Under the pieces are notes generated by a model. The model ran no database searches. It saw nothing but the letters and a program-made list of their open reading frames with translations, and was not told where the DNA came from. This document shows positions 45,060 through 57,948 of a stretch of 64,000 bases of DNA, piece after piece. The DNA is taken from positions 127,907-191,906 of the forward strand of contig CAJNDS010002762.1 in NCBI GenBank assembly GCA_905221605.1, in the 5' to 3' direction. The stretch is from Symbiodinium natans. Lineage: Eukaryota > Sar > Dinophyceae > Suessiales > Symbiodiniaceae. Both the position numbers and the translations under genes were made by a program. Within the stretch, counting starts at the first letter, position 1; each line of letters starts with the position of its first letter.

Positions 45060-46790
45060 AGTTGAAATAATTTACTAAAAATTATTAAAAATAATTTAGG
45101 ACAGCTCGTGAATTATTCTCTTGGAAAGTTACTTGGGCTTATTTTGTAATGAAATTTTAAACGGAAATGATTCTTATCTAAAAGTTTTTGGCTTTCCGAC
45201 GGGTTTTGTTTCTTCTCGACCCGAGAATATCGAAAAAATGAGGCATTAATTGTCGTTTTTTCAGATTTCTGAAATGAGGGAAAAAGTAGAATGGAGCCAT
45301 TTTTCTTTTTTTTTTATCTAGATTTTCATTTATGTTTGGTATGGATAAATTATATTCGTTTTAAAAATCTTGGATATTCGATATATTTATACCATTGGGT
45401 TTTTCTATTTAGATTTCGCGTTGGTATCTCTGTGTACGGCTAGTGTAGTGGGTACGTATATAGAAAACAAATGAGAAGATAAGGAAATTTTATAAAATTC
45501 ATAATAATTTGGTGTCGTATTAATTATATTCGAAATAATTGGAAGATGGGAATAGGGGGATGATATTTTTTTTTCGGAAATTTTTGCGATAAGAATAAAT
45601 TAGATTGATATGATTAGAAGAAGCATTTACAAATTCTTCTATATTTCAGAGAATGATTCTATATATAGGAATCTTCTTCTTCGAATCATATTTTCTTCAT
45701 GTAATTTAGAATATATTTTTTTATCTTAGATTTAATTCGTAAGTAATAAGATTATGTATATATCTAAAATAATAAATTATTAAATAATATATTATTTTCA
45801 AATCTCGTTGATTGGGGATGATATATTGACTTTCTAATCATAGGTGAGGGAAATCTGTATCATCCAAAGGGTCAAGCAACGATCGAATTTGATCCCAAGA
45901 CTTGCCAAGAGCTTATTATAATAATGACCGCCCGAGAGACTCTTCCATTATATATTGGAATATCATCGATGAACAATTCCAAACCGCACGGAAGTATGGT
46001 TGGCAACTTGTCGCTATATGCAAGCCAGGATGATTGAAGATGGATACTACTATGATTTCGGGCGTAATAAAAAAAATTGGGGAAATTCAAACAACATTGC
46101 AAAAGATGGAGGGTTATATACTTGTGTGGAAATTATTCGACAACCCCGATTACTTCATCGATTTCGATAATTTTACGATGGTTCCATTCGGAAAAGAAAT
46201 CGTTCGAGCCTGATATGGGCGCTTGGGGTATCTGCACGTCGCCACCTTTCACGATATATCCCCGAATATTTCGAAAGGCCGAAGGTCTCCATTGAAATTG
46301 ACCCCAATCAGAGAATAGGGCCTCCGCAGAAGCCATCATCCACGAATTCGGGATCAAAGTACGTGTGTCGGCCTGTGTGTTCTGACATATCTCTTTATGT
46401 TCGTTTTCTCGCCAAATAAAAGAGGGAATCCATGAGAGGATATCCTTGTTGCCCGCGTGTCGATTGTATCAACAAAAAAATCAAAAAAAAAAAAAAAAAA
46501 TCAGACAAACATCTCAACACACCAAACATCAACTCACAAAGCCGATGTCGAGTTAATAAGACGAGATTAGTGGGGGTGGGGGGGGTTTCTGTAGGAGAAA
46601 TTCGAAAAAATTTTTAGGGTGGGAGGAGCTTGCAAATATAATTTAATATAATATTATCGAGGCTTATATGAAGCATGCACCAATATTAATATATAGAAGC
46701 AGAGGCATTGAGAGATCAGATTGGAGAAGAACTATTGATCGAAGGTGAGATTTGCACATCGAAGCTAACTCCTAGCGCCATGAACCCTGT
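45060..46790. other. Start of AT-rich island, no gene
   Basis: Base composition drops abruptly at about 45,060. Frames at 45,872-46,102 and 46,133-46,357 on the minus strand lie downstream of the RT fragment in its sense and might be decayed element sequence, but nothing is recognisable. A poly-A run is at 46,483-46,500. Confidence 0.4.
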
Positions 46791-46864
46791 TTTTTTTGGT
46801 CCCCGAAAACCGGAAATCCCGATAAATGAATTATTGAGGGGCCAATCGAATTTGAATGCTTTCC

Positions 46865-47281
46865 TTATCCATGAGGAAGCTGGTCTTGAATACGAGTTTG
46901 CACCAAGTGGTATCCATGAGAATTGGCCTTGTATCTTGTATGAGGGATGGTTGGTCCTTGGCCGTCATACTTATCTATATCTATTAAAATTCCTCCCCTT
47001 ATCCATGGGCGAAGTACCATTGGCGCCCGACCATCCGCCATTAGTTGCGCAAAATCCTTCAGAACCTGCACGAAAGAATCTATCTCTCCATCCTCCCCGA
47101 TAAGAAATTTCAAGAAATCAGCTCGCAATCCGTCTGGTCCTGGACCTCTGCCCGATACAAAAGAATGTAAGGCTTTCATTAGAGTTGAGACCTGCAACTC
47201 CGGGGCAGCGGCGAGGGCGAGGGCGGGATATTTTGGTGATATGCTTGAGGCGGGGAATTTGCTCGCAAGCTTGATTTGAAT
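46865..47281 (-). pseudogene. Non-LTR retrotransposon reverse transcriptase fragment
   Basis: A minus-strand frame reads LASKFPASSISPKYPALALA, then VSTLMKALHSFVSGRGPGPD-GLRADFLKFLI, then FAQLMADGRAPMVLRPWIRG. The GPGPDGLR motif followed by a helix and a conserved Gly-Arg-Ala-Pro segment is the N-terminal part of the LINE-type RT domain as found in algal and protist elements. After GGILIDIDKYDG the reading diverges and ends in a stop, so the catalytic palm is missing or decayed. Confidence 0.65.
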
Positions 47282-48240
47282 AGGACAACAATCATTATAT
47301 GGCTTATCCTGATCTTCCTAACATAATAAGACGCTCGATTTCACGATGGACAGTGTCGGAATCCGAGGAAATGATTTCTACTACGACATATATTTCTTCT
47401 TAGCCTGGATGGTTTCTTTCCAAAATGATCCTCGCTGCCCTAATTTCCATCGACTAAGCAAGGCCTTTGAAAATTGGAGGGATTGGGGGGACCTACGCCC
47501 GTATCCAAATTGCCGATAGACAATCTTCGAAAATTAAGAGCTCAATCCAAACCTTGCGACAAATAACCTTCTGATCATAATCAATACTAGAGGGGACCCG
47601 TCGATTCCATCGACGACATATTCGCCTATTGAATAGAAGAAGACGTACGCCAAAGCTTTGAAGAAATACGGACAAATAAAAGATCCACTTAATTTCGGGA
47701 TCCCTTTATAGAATTCTGAGAGCCTGACGCGCGAGCGTCAATATCTGGCTGCCTGCAGAGACAAAGTGTCCAAGTTCGAAACCAGAAATTTATTCTATAA
47801 ATGAAATTCATCATCCAAGCGTTCTGTACGCCTAAACAAATGAAAGGGAATCCTCATCCATTAGAGCAAGAAGAATTTCGAATTCTCCAAGATATCTCGA
47901 TGCGCTTAAAATCCGTCATCACCCCCAATTACAAGTCATCCTATAAAAACGAACCAAAAAAATGAAGAATCGAAAGTTCCTAAATACAAAGAATCAAAAA
48001 TGAGACGAACCGCCGATTCAAAAAATATTCTGATGAGACGAAATATAATTTCAATCTATTCCAATAATATCCATCGCGTTCAAAAAAAAATTCGATCCAT
48101 GATCCTACGCAAGAAACATCCTACAAGGAATTCGAACGAAACGAAAATTCATAAGTCATTCTTATAGATCCAAAAGTATCAAAACATTATATTTCGATGG
48201 TCCTATGGAATTCCCTCTAAGAATCGAAATTCAAATGATC
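47282..48240. other. AT-rich stretch, possibly decayed retroelement
   Basis: Upstream of the RT fragment in its sense; no recognisable endonuclease or other domain. Confidence 0.35.
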
Positions 48241-48259
48241 CAGGCATTCCTGAAAAGAA

Positions 48260-48720
48260 GATCCCAAACCACGGACCACCATCACGAGATCACCACCACG
48301 AGACCACCACCACGACCACCAACACAACCACCCGCACGGACCCCCGCCACGGACCACCTCCACGGACCAACCACCACGGACCACCACCACGGGACCACCA
48401 CCACGGGACCACCACCACGGGACCACCACCACGAGACAACCACCACAGGACCACCACCACGGAACCACCACCACGCGACCACCACCGCGGACCACCGCCA
48501 CGGACCACCGCCACCCGGCCACCACCATGGGACCACCACCACGGGACCACCACGACGGCCACCAGGGACCACCACCACCACCACCACCACGGACACCGCC
48601 ACCACCACGACAGACCACCACTACCAAAGGAGCACCACCACCACGGGACCACCACCACGCTGTGGGACCACCACGACGAACACCACGGGACCACGGACCA
48701 CCACCACGGGCATTCGGGAA
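48260..48720. repeat. Satellite-like (GACCACCACCACGG)n field
   Basis: Units of 12-15 bp made of CCACCACCACGG and GACCACC. Open in all frames because of composition. Confidence 0.9.
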
Positions 48721-48924
48721 AACCCCCCAAAACCCCAACCTTTCAGCCCCAACCCCTCAGCACCCCAAAACCACCCACCCCCCACCACACCCGACAGAAC
48801 CCAAACCATTACAGCAAAAGCAAAAAACAAAACCCCCCCAAAACACGACAAAACTCCGGACACAAACCCTATACAATTTCTATTAAACCCCAAAACCCTA
48901 CACCGTAAAGCGTAAAACCCTGAA

Positions 48925-49262
48925 CCCGGGGGATCCCGAAAATTCCCGGAATTTAAATTCCTAGGATTTTTCGAGAGCTGTTGCTGATATGTGATCGTGA
49001 GGCCGAACCCCCTTGAACAGCTGGCGGGCGGCGACCGTCATCGGAACTACCCTGGACCAAGAGATTTCCTTGAAGATTTCCTTGAAGGTGAAGGGGCACC
49101 CACGTCATCACTGTTGCGCTGGAACCTTAAATCCAACCCGGCAAGCCCAAACCTCAATCCGGACAATTCCTAAAATTCCGGGAATTTTCAGCTCCGGGTG
49201 ATTCCCAAAATTCCCAGGATTTTTAGACAAAAAGTGTTAAAATTCCCGGAATTTTCAGGATC
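48925..49262. repeat. Dispersed palindromic word AATTCCCGGAATTT
   Basis: aattcccggaattt, aattccgggaatttt and aattcccaggattttt recur at about 48,940, 49,170, 49,203 and 49,235. Each is nearly self-complementary. Role unknown. Confidence 0.6.
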
Positions 49263-51430
49263 CCCCTGCAAGGCCCTCACAAGCAGCCAAATGGACCGGA
49301 AGAGGAGGCGGGGCATCCGACGGGGCGGCCGCAGAGCGAAAATAGGGGTCGAGCCCGTAGCCTTTTATGGGGATATCTCTTGCCCAAGCGTCCCACCTAT
49401 TCATCCGAAGGATCTCAACGATATATTTACCAAATTCTTCCCGCGCCAAAGAAACAAGAGAAGGAGGGTATACTTCTTTAGTAGGAAGAACTTCGATAAC
49501 AATGATCTCAATTGATGGGAGGTCTGGAAGGACTTCGTTATGGGGGACCGATGGGACTTCGTCATTACTTAGAATTCACGTTATCGTGAATCCGAAGATT
49601 GGCCGACAAATCACAAATCCGATAATCTCCAATCGTCTATTCGAAGCCACTGTTGACTGGGCCGGCCTCCCAACTCCCCCGCGAGATGCAAATCGACATG
49701 AGCTCGAACGACGTCGGCGTTCTTCCAACCCGGCCCCCCCCCCCCGGAGCGTGGGGGGAATCTTCGACGGGACAATGACGAAGTCGCCCGACGAGGGATT
49801 ATTTGCCACCTTGAAGATCCTCGGTGTATAACTACTCCTTAGGGACATTTTCACCAAAGAGCTCGGCAAATATTGAATCGGTCCCGGAGTCATCGATATG
49901 TCCCAAGGGTTGCTCCGAGCTTCCCAGGGCCTCATCTCTTCGTCTCCGGATATCCCTGCCAGGCCTGCTTCTTGTGTCGACTTCCATGTCTTGAACGCTA
50001 GCTTGGGGATATTGGGGCCATATGATGACCAAGCAGAGAATGACGCAGCGCTGAATCGAGGACATATGAACGGTGCAAACAAGTGCCCCCACCAGTGAAA
50101 GCTTGCGGCAGAAGAACAAAGGGAAATGGACATCAAATATATGGATCCTTAGTTCGAGGACAAGCAAGAGGCCACACAATAAATCCCTCTGTCGAATGAA
50201 ATGCCAACCAATTCAAATAAAATGATCCAAAGGAATAATGGATTGATGGCGTCCCCCCTCCTATTAAGGATCCCAGAAATCCTCCAACATGAACCAATAG
50301 CTCTGCCTAAGATCAGGTCGAAAACCAAATCAAACATATCAGAAATGACCTGATTCCTTGACAGACCTTGATACATGAAAAGATCTGGCAACCAGGATTG
50401 GCAAGACCAAGCGAACCGGTTTGGGGGGAGCAATTATTGCCTATCGGGCGAGCAACCTGATTGCGCATGTGTCGATGAAAGAACAGAGCAATGGGAGGTT
50501 CCATGCAATTCGTGCACGTCGTGATTCTCCAGGAGATACAATTCATTGGGAACGCGTCCCTCCCCCTATCAATGGCAACCCCGTCGCCATGACCTGACAC
50601 ACGAGATAGCACCAGAAACCCAGGACCACCCACGAATACCTCCAATCATACCGACCACAATTTCGTTGTCTACCTCTGACGCTCTGACAAAGTCCAAAAC
50701 CCTGTGCGGAGGCGGTCGCCGTGGCTGCGAGCGCCAGCAACGACCATGGGTCAATATTTTTTGAAAATATTCAATCTGGGATTTTGGTAATTCGCATAGC
50801 TGCTGGGGAATTTTAGAGAATACGGAATTTTTCTGATTATCTTTGTTTCGATAGATTCTTGGGGATCATTTCTTTAATTCTGACATGAATATCGTCGATT
50901 AAGTGAAACGAGGAAGTGGTGCGAGAGACTTCTGCCCCCAAACGCTCCATTTTCTTTAACTCTTAATTAATATTTATGGGAACAGAAAATTCTTACAGAC
51001 ATATCATATTTACAAAATCTCTTAGAAGATGGATCTATTTCTCGCACCCTACAGAAACACCTCCAGAATAGATCCGAAATTTAGCTTTTGAACGGAATTT
51101 ATAAGAGAACATATTTTTAATGGCCCTAATGTCCCGCAGGTCGAATCCGACACTTATTATAAGAGGGAATTTCCATCGCACTCCAATGTTATATCCATCA
51201 TTATTTGTCATGGACGCGTGCGGGATGCCAAGGCAAAATCATTTCTTTTCTTCTCGAATTCTAATTAAATCCATTTCTAGCTCCGTAAACCGTGTTGGAG
51301 ATAGGGCGCAGGAGGCTTCTACTCCAAAAGCGCCAATTAAGAAAGAAGACATAATATTAGGAACACGAATTAAACGTCGTCCAGATTATACTCAAGTCAA
51401 GGAGAATCAATTCGTCATCTCGAGACTCCC
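49263..51430. other. Stretch without recognised gene
   Basis: Open frames on the minus strand at 49,255-49,449, 49,576-50,179 and 50,149-50,645 are protein-like in places but broken by frame changes; they lie upstream of the RT fragment in its sense and may be remnants of the same or another element. No domain identified. Confidence 0.35.
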
Positions 51431-52590
51431 AGGCGAAACGCGTGGCGGTGATGCAGGTGCTTGTGAAAACTTTTTTGTCTTGGTAAAACGTGTGGCGGTG
51501 AGCTGGTGCTTGTGGTTAGGTTTTTGTCTTGGCAAAACGCGTGGCGGTGACGCAGGTGCTTGTGGTAAGGTTTTTGTCTTGGCAAAATGCGTGGCGGTGA
51601 CGCAGGTGCTTGTGGTAAGGTTTTTGTCTTGGCAAAAACGGTGATGCAGGTACTTGTGGTCAGGTTTTTGTCATGGCAAAACACGTGGCGGTGACGCAGG
51701 TGCTTGTGGTAAGGTTTTTGGTCTTGGCAAAACACGTGGCGGTGACGCAGGTGCTTGTGGTAAGGTTCTTGTCTTGGCAAAACGCGTGGCGGTGACGCAG
51801 GTGCTTGTGGTCAGGTTTTTGTCTTGGCAAAACGTGTGGTGGTGACGCAGGTGCTTGTGGTAAGGTTTTTGTCTTGGCAAAACGCGTGGCGGTGACGCAG
51901 GTGCTTGTGGTAAGGTTTTTGTCTTGGCAAAACGTGTGGTGGTGACGCAGGTGCTTGTGGTAAGGTTTTTGTCTTGGCAAAACACGTGGCGGTGACGCAG
52001 GTGCTTGTGGTAAGGTTCTTGTCTTGGCAAAACGCGTGGCGGTGACGCAGGTGCTTGTGGTCAGGTTTTTGTCTTGGCAAAATGCGTGGCGGTGACGCAG
52101 GTGCTTGTGGCAAGCTTTCTGTCTTGGCAAAATGTGTGGCGGTGACGCAGGTGCTTGTGGTTAGGTTTTTGTCTTGGCAAAACGCGTGGCGGTGACGCAG
52201 GTGCTTGTGGTAAGGTTTTTGTCTTGGCAAAATGCGTGGCGGTGACGCAGGTGCTTGTGGTAAGGCTTTTGTCTTGGCAAAATGCGTGGCTGTGACGCAG
52301 GTGCTTGTGGTAAGGTTTTTGTCTTGGCAAAACGTGTGGTGGTGACGCAGGTGCTTGTGGTAAGGTTTTTGTCTTGGCAAAACGCGTGGCGGTGACGCAG
52401 GTGCTTGTGGCGAGGGTTTTGTCTTGGCAAAACGTGTGGCGGTGACGCAGGTGCTTGTGGTAAGGTTTTTGCATTGGCAAAACGTATGGCGATGATGCAG
52501 GTTTGTCTTGGCAAAACGCGTGGCGGTGACGCAGGTGCTTGTGGTAAGGTTTATGTCTTTGCAAAAAGCGTGGCGGTGACGCAGATGCAA
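51431..52590. repeat. 50-bp minisatellite, about 23 units
   Basis: The unit aaaacgcgtggcggtgacgc then aggtgcttgtggtaaggttt then ttgtcttggc repeats every 50 bp with few changes. 50 is not a multiple of three, so the long frames (up to 317 residues on minus) pass through all reading frames and are artefacts. Confidence 0.95.
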
Positions 52591-53990
52591 GAAGTGGTGC
52601 CACAGCACAAGGATGTACGATTTGTTGCCGGTGTCTTGATCTGGAAGTGGTGCCCCCGCACTGATATGCACAATTTGTTGACGGTGTCTTGGTCTCGAAG
52701 TGGTGCCCCAACACGAAGATGTACGATTTGTTGCTGGTGTCTTGGTCTCGAAGTGGTGTCCCAATATTAAAATGTATGATTTGTTGCCGGTGTCTTGGTC
52801 TCGAAGTGGTGCCCCAGCATTGTACGATTTGTTGCCGGTGTCTTTATTTCGAAGTCGTGCCCCAGCACAAGGATGTACGATTTGTTGCCGGTGTCTGGGT
52901 TTCGGAGCGATGCCCCAGCACTAAGATGTCCGATTTGTTGCCGGTATCTTGGTCTCGAAGTGGTGGCCCAGCATTAAGATGTACGATTTGTTGCCGGTCT
53001 CCCGGTATCTTGGAAGAGGTGCCCCAACACTTAGCTGTAGGACTTGTTGCCAATATCTTGATCTCGAAGTGGTGCCGAGAACCAAGATGTACGATGTATT
53101 GCCAGTATCTTACTCTGGTGGTGTCCCAGCACCAAGATTTTCGAATTGTTGCCGGTATCTTTGTGTCGATGTGGTGCCCCAGCACTGATATGCACAATTT
53201 GTTGACGGTGTCTTGGTCTCGAAGTGGTGCCCCAGCACAAGGATGTGCGATTTGTTGCCGGTGTGTGTCCCAACATTAAAATGTATGATTTGTTGTCGGT
53301 GTCTTGGTCTCGAAGTGGTGCACCAGCACGAGAATGCACGATTTCTTGCCGTTGTCTTGGTCTCGAATTGGTTTCCCAGCACAAAGATGTACGATTTGTT
53401 GCCGGTGTCTTGGTCTCGAAGTGGTGCCGATATACGATGTGTTGCCGGTGTCTTGGTCTCGAAATGGTGCCCCAGCACGAAGTTGTACGATTTGTTGCCG
53501 GTATCTTGGTCAAGAAGTGGTGCCACAGCACAAGGATGTACGATTTGTTGCCGGTGTCTTGGTCTCGGAGCGATGCCCCAATACCAAGATGTACGATTTG
53601 TTGCCGGTGTCTTGGTCTCGGAGTGGTCTAAGATGAACGATTTTTTTCGGTGTCTTGGTCTCGAAGTGGTGCCCCAGCACTAAGATATACGATTTGTTGC
53701 CGGCGTCTTTGTTTCGAAGTGGTGCCCCAGCACTAAGATGTATGATTTGTTGCCGGTGTCATGGTCAAGTGCTGCCCCAGCACAAAGATGTACGATTTGC
53801 TAGTATCTTGGTCTCGAAATGGTGCCCACGCACGAAGATGTACTATTGTTGCCGGTGTCTTGGTCTCCAAGTGGTGCCCCAGCACTAAGATAAGATCTTC
53901 CATTTGTGGTCGATATCTTGGTCTCGAAGAAGTGCCCCAACACTAAGATGTACGATTTATTGCCGATATCTTGGTCAAGAAATGTAAAAT
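52590..53990. repeat. ~53-bp minisatellite, about 26 units
   Basis: Unit built on ctaagatgtacgatttgttg then ccggtgtcttggtctcgaag then tggtgccccagca, period 52-53 bp, more diverged than the adjacent 50-bp array, with some shortened units. Open frames here are artefacts of the repeat. Confidence 0.95.
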
Positions 53991-55510
53991 CAATTTGTGG
54001 ATGATCTTATCTCATTATGAAATGAATTACGCGATATATGAGCCTTATCCTCCGTATGATATATTCAAGAGATAGCTTCGATAGAACCTCCAAAAAAGGA
54101 ATAGGAAATCGAGGCCCGACGATGTGCATTAAAAACCCACCACCACCCCCAATTCCCGGCGGGTCTCAATATTATGGGGACGGATCATCTTTTCAGGGTA
54201 CGTATTGATTTATCATTCTGTATCGGAGGTTGTTATTTGATATTCAATTCACGACCCATCTTTTCCTTCTCGGACTTGGGCGATTTTTGCCCATCTTTTC
54301 CATTTTTTTATCGTTGCAAGATAATAGAAATTGATGATCTTGAAGATATGATTCGGCGGCGCCCAATTAGAGACTTCTATCCACAAAAGCACCACTTGAA
54401 AGGAGAGACGTATGCTTCCAGATATTCGGATGCCCTAACATCCAGACACACAAAGGCAGCAACGAAGCAATCAAGGGACCCCAAGCACATTTAAAAGCCC
54501 GCCCCCCACCCCGAATTAAGCCCAGGTACCCCGATCGCGGGCGACGAGAAGAAACACAGTTGGCATCCGAATTCCCTCTTGAAATGAACCCGAACGTTGA
54601 AACAGCGAAATGAAAAACAACCTCTCTTGACAGCAGTATCTTGATCCATGAGAACGTATCGATCATCTCAAGAACTGCGCGAGGGGCCTGGGCGAGGAAC
54701 ATCATTTTCCGATAGAAAAAGCCAGCGCGAAATCCCCACCACCATGGTAACGTAAGTAAGCTTCAACAAGCACGAAATCTTGCAAGTATCTCCGGCTCCC
54801 GGCGAGAACCGTCTTTGAGGCGACGGCGCTCAAGAGAACATGCAAGTGCCGCTGTGATCGTAGGGATTGATAATCTCATCTATCTCTTGCGTAAAATTGA
54901 ACAAGTATGTCGTTATGAGAAGGTTACGTATATTCCAGAAATGCGAATAAATAGTCGTTTATAGATCTGTTCCTTTCGCAAAAAAAACAGCAAATAATAA
55001 AATAAATAAATAAAGAAGAAGAAAAAGATGATGGAATTCATCCAGTCAGTAGTATGCCTAGGGACGCCCCACCCTGACTATCCCCTCTCCTCTCCATACT
55101 CTTCCCTCCGTCCCCCTAAGAAGTATTGGCCATTCACACAGGTTTGCATTTACAAAGCTATAAAATTTTTTTTTATTCATGATCCAGGACATAGCAATTT
55201 TGGCAAGATCAAGTACTCGAACTAATGCCCTAAAATGAGGCCATATGATTTGTATTATTGGGTGAATGAAAGATTCGTCACTGAAATATAATTTGCTGGA
55301 AATTGTTTCATTCTAGATATGTCCCTAACTCGCAAAAATAAATCACATGCGTTGTTTTTTTTTGTTTTCAAGTTATTTGTGTTTTTGCGATCGGGGGTTG
55401 GAGGAGAAAGTGGCTTAGAACGTAAGGGCTAGAACATCAATCATAAGAAAAATTTATTTATCATCTTTCCAAAGTGAATTTCATTTTTTCACATATAATT
55501 CCCATTTTCG
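53991..55510. other. AT-rich stretch, no gene
   Basis: A plus frame at 54,174-54,494 (106 residues) and a minus frame at 54,367-54,705 overlap; neither is recognisable. Confidence 0.4.
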
Positions 55511-55514
55511 ACAA

Positions 55515-55740
<226 letters not shown>

Positions 55741-55994
55741 AATAATCTAGAAATTGGTGAATATTACCTTCAAAATAATATTCTAAATAATATCTTAGAT
55801 GCTAATCTTTCCCCAAAGAATGAAATTGGGGATGAGGGAGAGATATAATTCCCCGATACATTGTCGAATTTGGCGGATCTTCCTTCCTGGTACGGTGCAA
55901 AGACTATTATATCAATATTCCAGATTAAAAAATTACTTTTTATATAAATTAATATATATAAATATCTCATTCCCCCCATGACTATATAAGATCG

Positions 55995-56105
55995 CACCCC
56001 ACCCCCCAAACCCCCCCCCACCCCCCCCCCAAACCCACCCCCCCCCCCCCCCCCCCCCCCCCCACCCCCCCCAACCCCCCCCCCACCCCTCCAACCCCCC
56101 ACCCA
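55995..56105. repeat. Poly-C tract
   Basis: C-runs broken by A; a second C-run is at 56,263-56,277. Confidence 0.9.
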
Positions 56106-56429
56106 AAAGCACAATTATCGTTTGAAAGCGAATCTGTCAATTTCAGAAAGATTTAAATGACATAATTTTAATTGTATTCGATAAGTTATAGAAATCTCGA
56201 TCGTAAAAAGGAATGAAATTGAAATCAAGTTTAGTATCCGAGGCAAATAATGCGTCCGCCCCCACCCCCCCCCCCCCAATCTCGTCGGTATCGAAACAAA
56301 ATTCGAGACGACGATCAACCAACCATCAATCCAAGGTGCCCACAAGCCTGGAATCTAGCTATGTCTCCTGTGGGAAGTACGCCACACTTTCTTACCATCA
56401 AGATAGCCAAGCGCACTGACAAAGAGTGT

Positions 56430-57000
56430 GGCCCTGCACTTTCCTTATCTTTCCTTAACATCAAGATACGAAAATCCTGGCCCTGACGCACCTTTTGCAA
56501 TGCTTACTTGTTTCAAGAGAACAAAGTCGTCAAGAACGTGTCAGGTTGCCGCAGCCCAAACTTGGCGACTTTACTACTTTACGAAAGAGCCTGGGCTTCA
56601 CAGAAAAAGGACTGGCCGTGGTTTTCTTGGCGCTGCCGGCCTCAGATGTTTTGGGACACACTATAGATCATCGAGCAAGTGCTGCGCTAATTCATGGATA
56701 TGCCCAAACTCTAGCCTCTTAAGAAAGGGTCTGGAATACCTTGGTAGGGCTTTCGGGGTGCGCAGCGCTCTTGCACTCATGCGGTCCCAGCCGGCCTTGT
56801 TTTTCTTGCGCTGCTACTGCAGTCGGCGAAAGCTTCTGCTCTTCTGGCAGCCGAATCTAGACAGCGGCCTAAGCTAAAGCTTTAAACTTTGGACTCTAAG
56901 CCTTGGCAAATCGAGACGGTCACGCTCAGAGCTCCTCATGGTGCTCCAACAGGAAGTCACAAGCATCCTTAGTTCAGCTGCAAGACCATGACAGCTGTGT
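56430..57000. repeat. Dispersed repeat R, copy 1
   Basis: Shares long, near-identical stretches with 60,790-61,390, including ttctggcagccgaatctaga and caaatcgagacggtcacgct. A partial third copy of its left end (tgcactttccttatttttcc … gacgcacct) is at 57,030-57,095. Frames differ between copies, so probably non-coding. Confidence 0.85.
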
Positions 57001-57099
57001 CTCAGGAAAATCGGAAAATTCCCAGAAGCCAACCTGCACTTTCCTTATTTTTCCTTGACATCAAGATAAGAAAGTCCTGGCGCTGACGCACCTAAAAGG

Positions 57100-57948
57100 C
57101 AGAACACAAAGGTGGGGGCGCACACGCCCCAAACCCACAAACCCGGCCATGCGCCCTCCAGAAGAGTCTAAAGCAGCGGCCCTTCCGCTCTCATAGACGA
57201 GTCGATAAAGAATTGTATAAGTACCCTACTCCCTCAACCCTGAACCCTACACCACAATCCCTGAACCCCCCAAACCCTGGCGCGCCTCTGCTGTTGGCCT
57301 GCCACCTTCTCGGCGCAGGAGTCCGGGAGCTCAATGAGGTCCGAGTCCCCAGGCCTTGCTTGGATTCATGGGACCCAAAACTTCGCTTTATCAGTAGAGT
57401 ACTACTGATACTCAAACATCCTGCATGACTCTAGTGAACTGTCACAATATACTTGACAAGGTATAAGGTACTTCGGGTGATGCAGGATTCTATATCCACC
57501 ATAATAACTTACTTACATTAATACATCTGTGTAAGTTGAGTGGCAAGCGCTCGCTTTTGCTGGTGACTGCGCTGCAGTGTGTAGCAGCGGAACCATCAGA
57601 GTTCGAGTCCAAATCTGCTGCATTATAAAGTTAAGGCGCAACTCAGCGCCGGTTAATCAAGGCGCAACTACAGCGCCGGTAAGGCAAGCATCAGGGGCGG
57701 ACAAGAGGACATCCTCAGTAAGTTTCCTACTGTCAGCAAATTTCCAGTATGGTTCAGGCTCCCGACCCCTACGGCATGTCTCTGGAACTGGCAAGACTCT
57801 TCATGGCCTGCAGTGTCTACAAAACCTTAAAGTAGCCGCTCAGCCGCTATAGTTTTTTATCAGTAATATTAATATCATGATTAGTATTATCATTATTTAT
57901 TTATTATTCGTATATTGGTACTATTAGTCTTATTATTACTACTGAGCA
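57100..57948. other. Stretch downstream of the monooxygenase
   Basis: 57,631-57,680 holds two copies of a small hairpin-forming unit (aaggcgcaact…agcgccggt). A TTATTA-rich patch follows at 57,880-57,940. Short open frames here have no support. Confidence 0.4.

Noticed and set aside
48205-48915. 236-codon His/Thr/Pro-rich ORF
   Set aside because: Produced by the CCACCACCACGG repeat field; all frames are open.
51660-53683. ORFs of up to 317 codons over the 50- and 53-bp arrays
   Set aside because: The 50-bp unit is not a multiple of three, so the repeat runs through all frames without stops; no sign of coding selection.
51431-53990. CRISPR-like array
   Set aside because: Units are contiguous tandem copies without unique spacers, no cas genes are nearby, and the context is eukaryotic.
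57585-57625. Possible tRNA (gttcgagtcc resembles a T-loop)
   Set aside because: No acceptor stem, D-arm or anticodon arm could be placed upstream.
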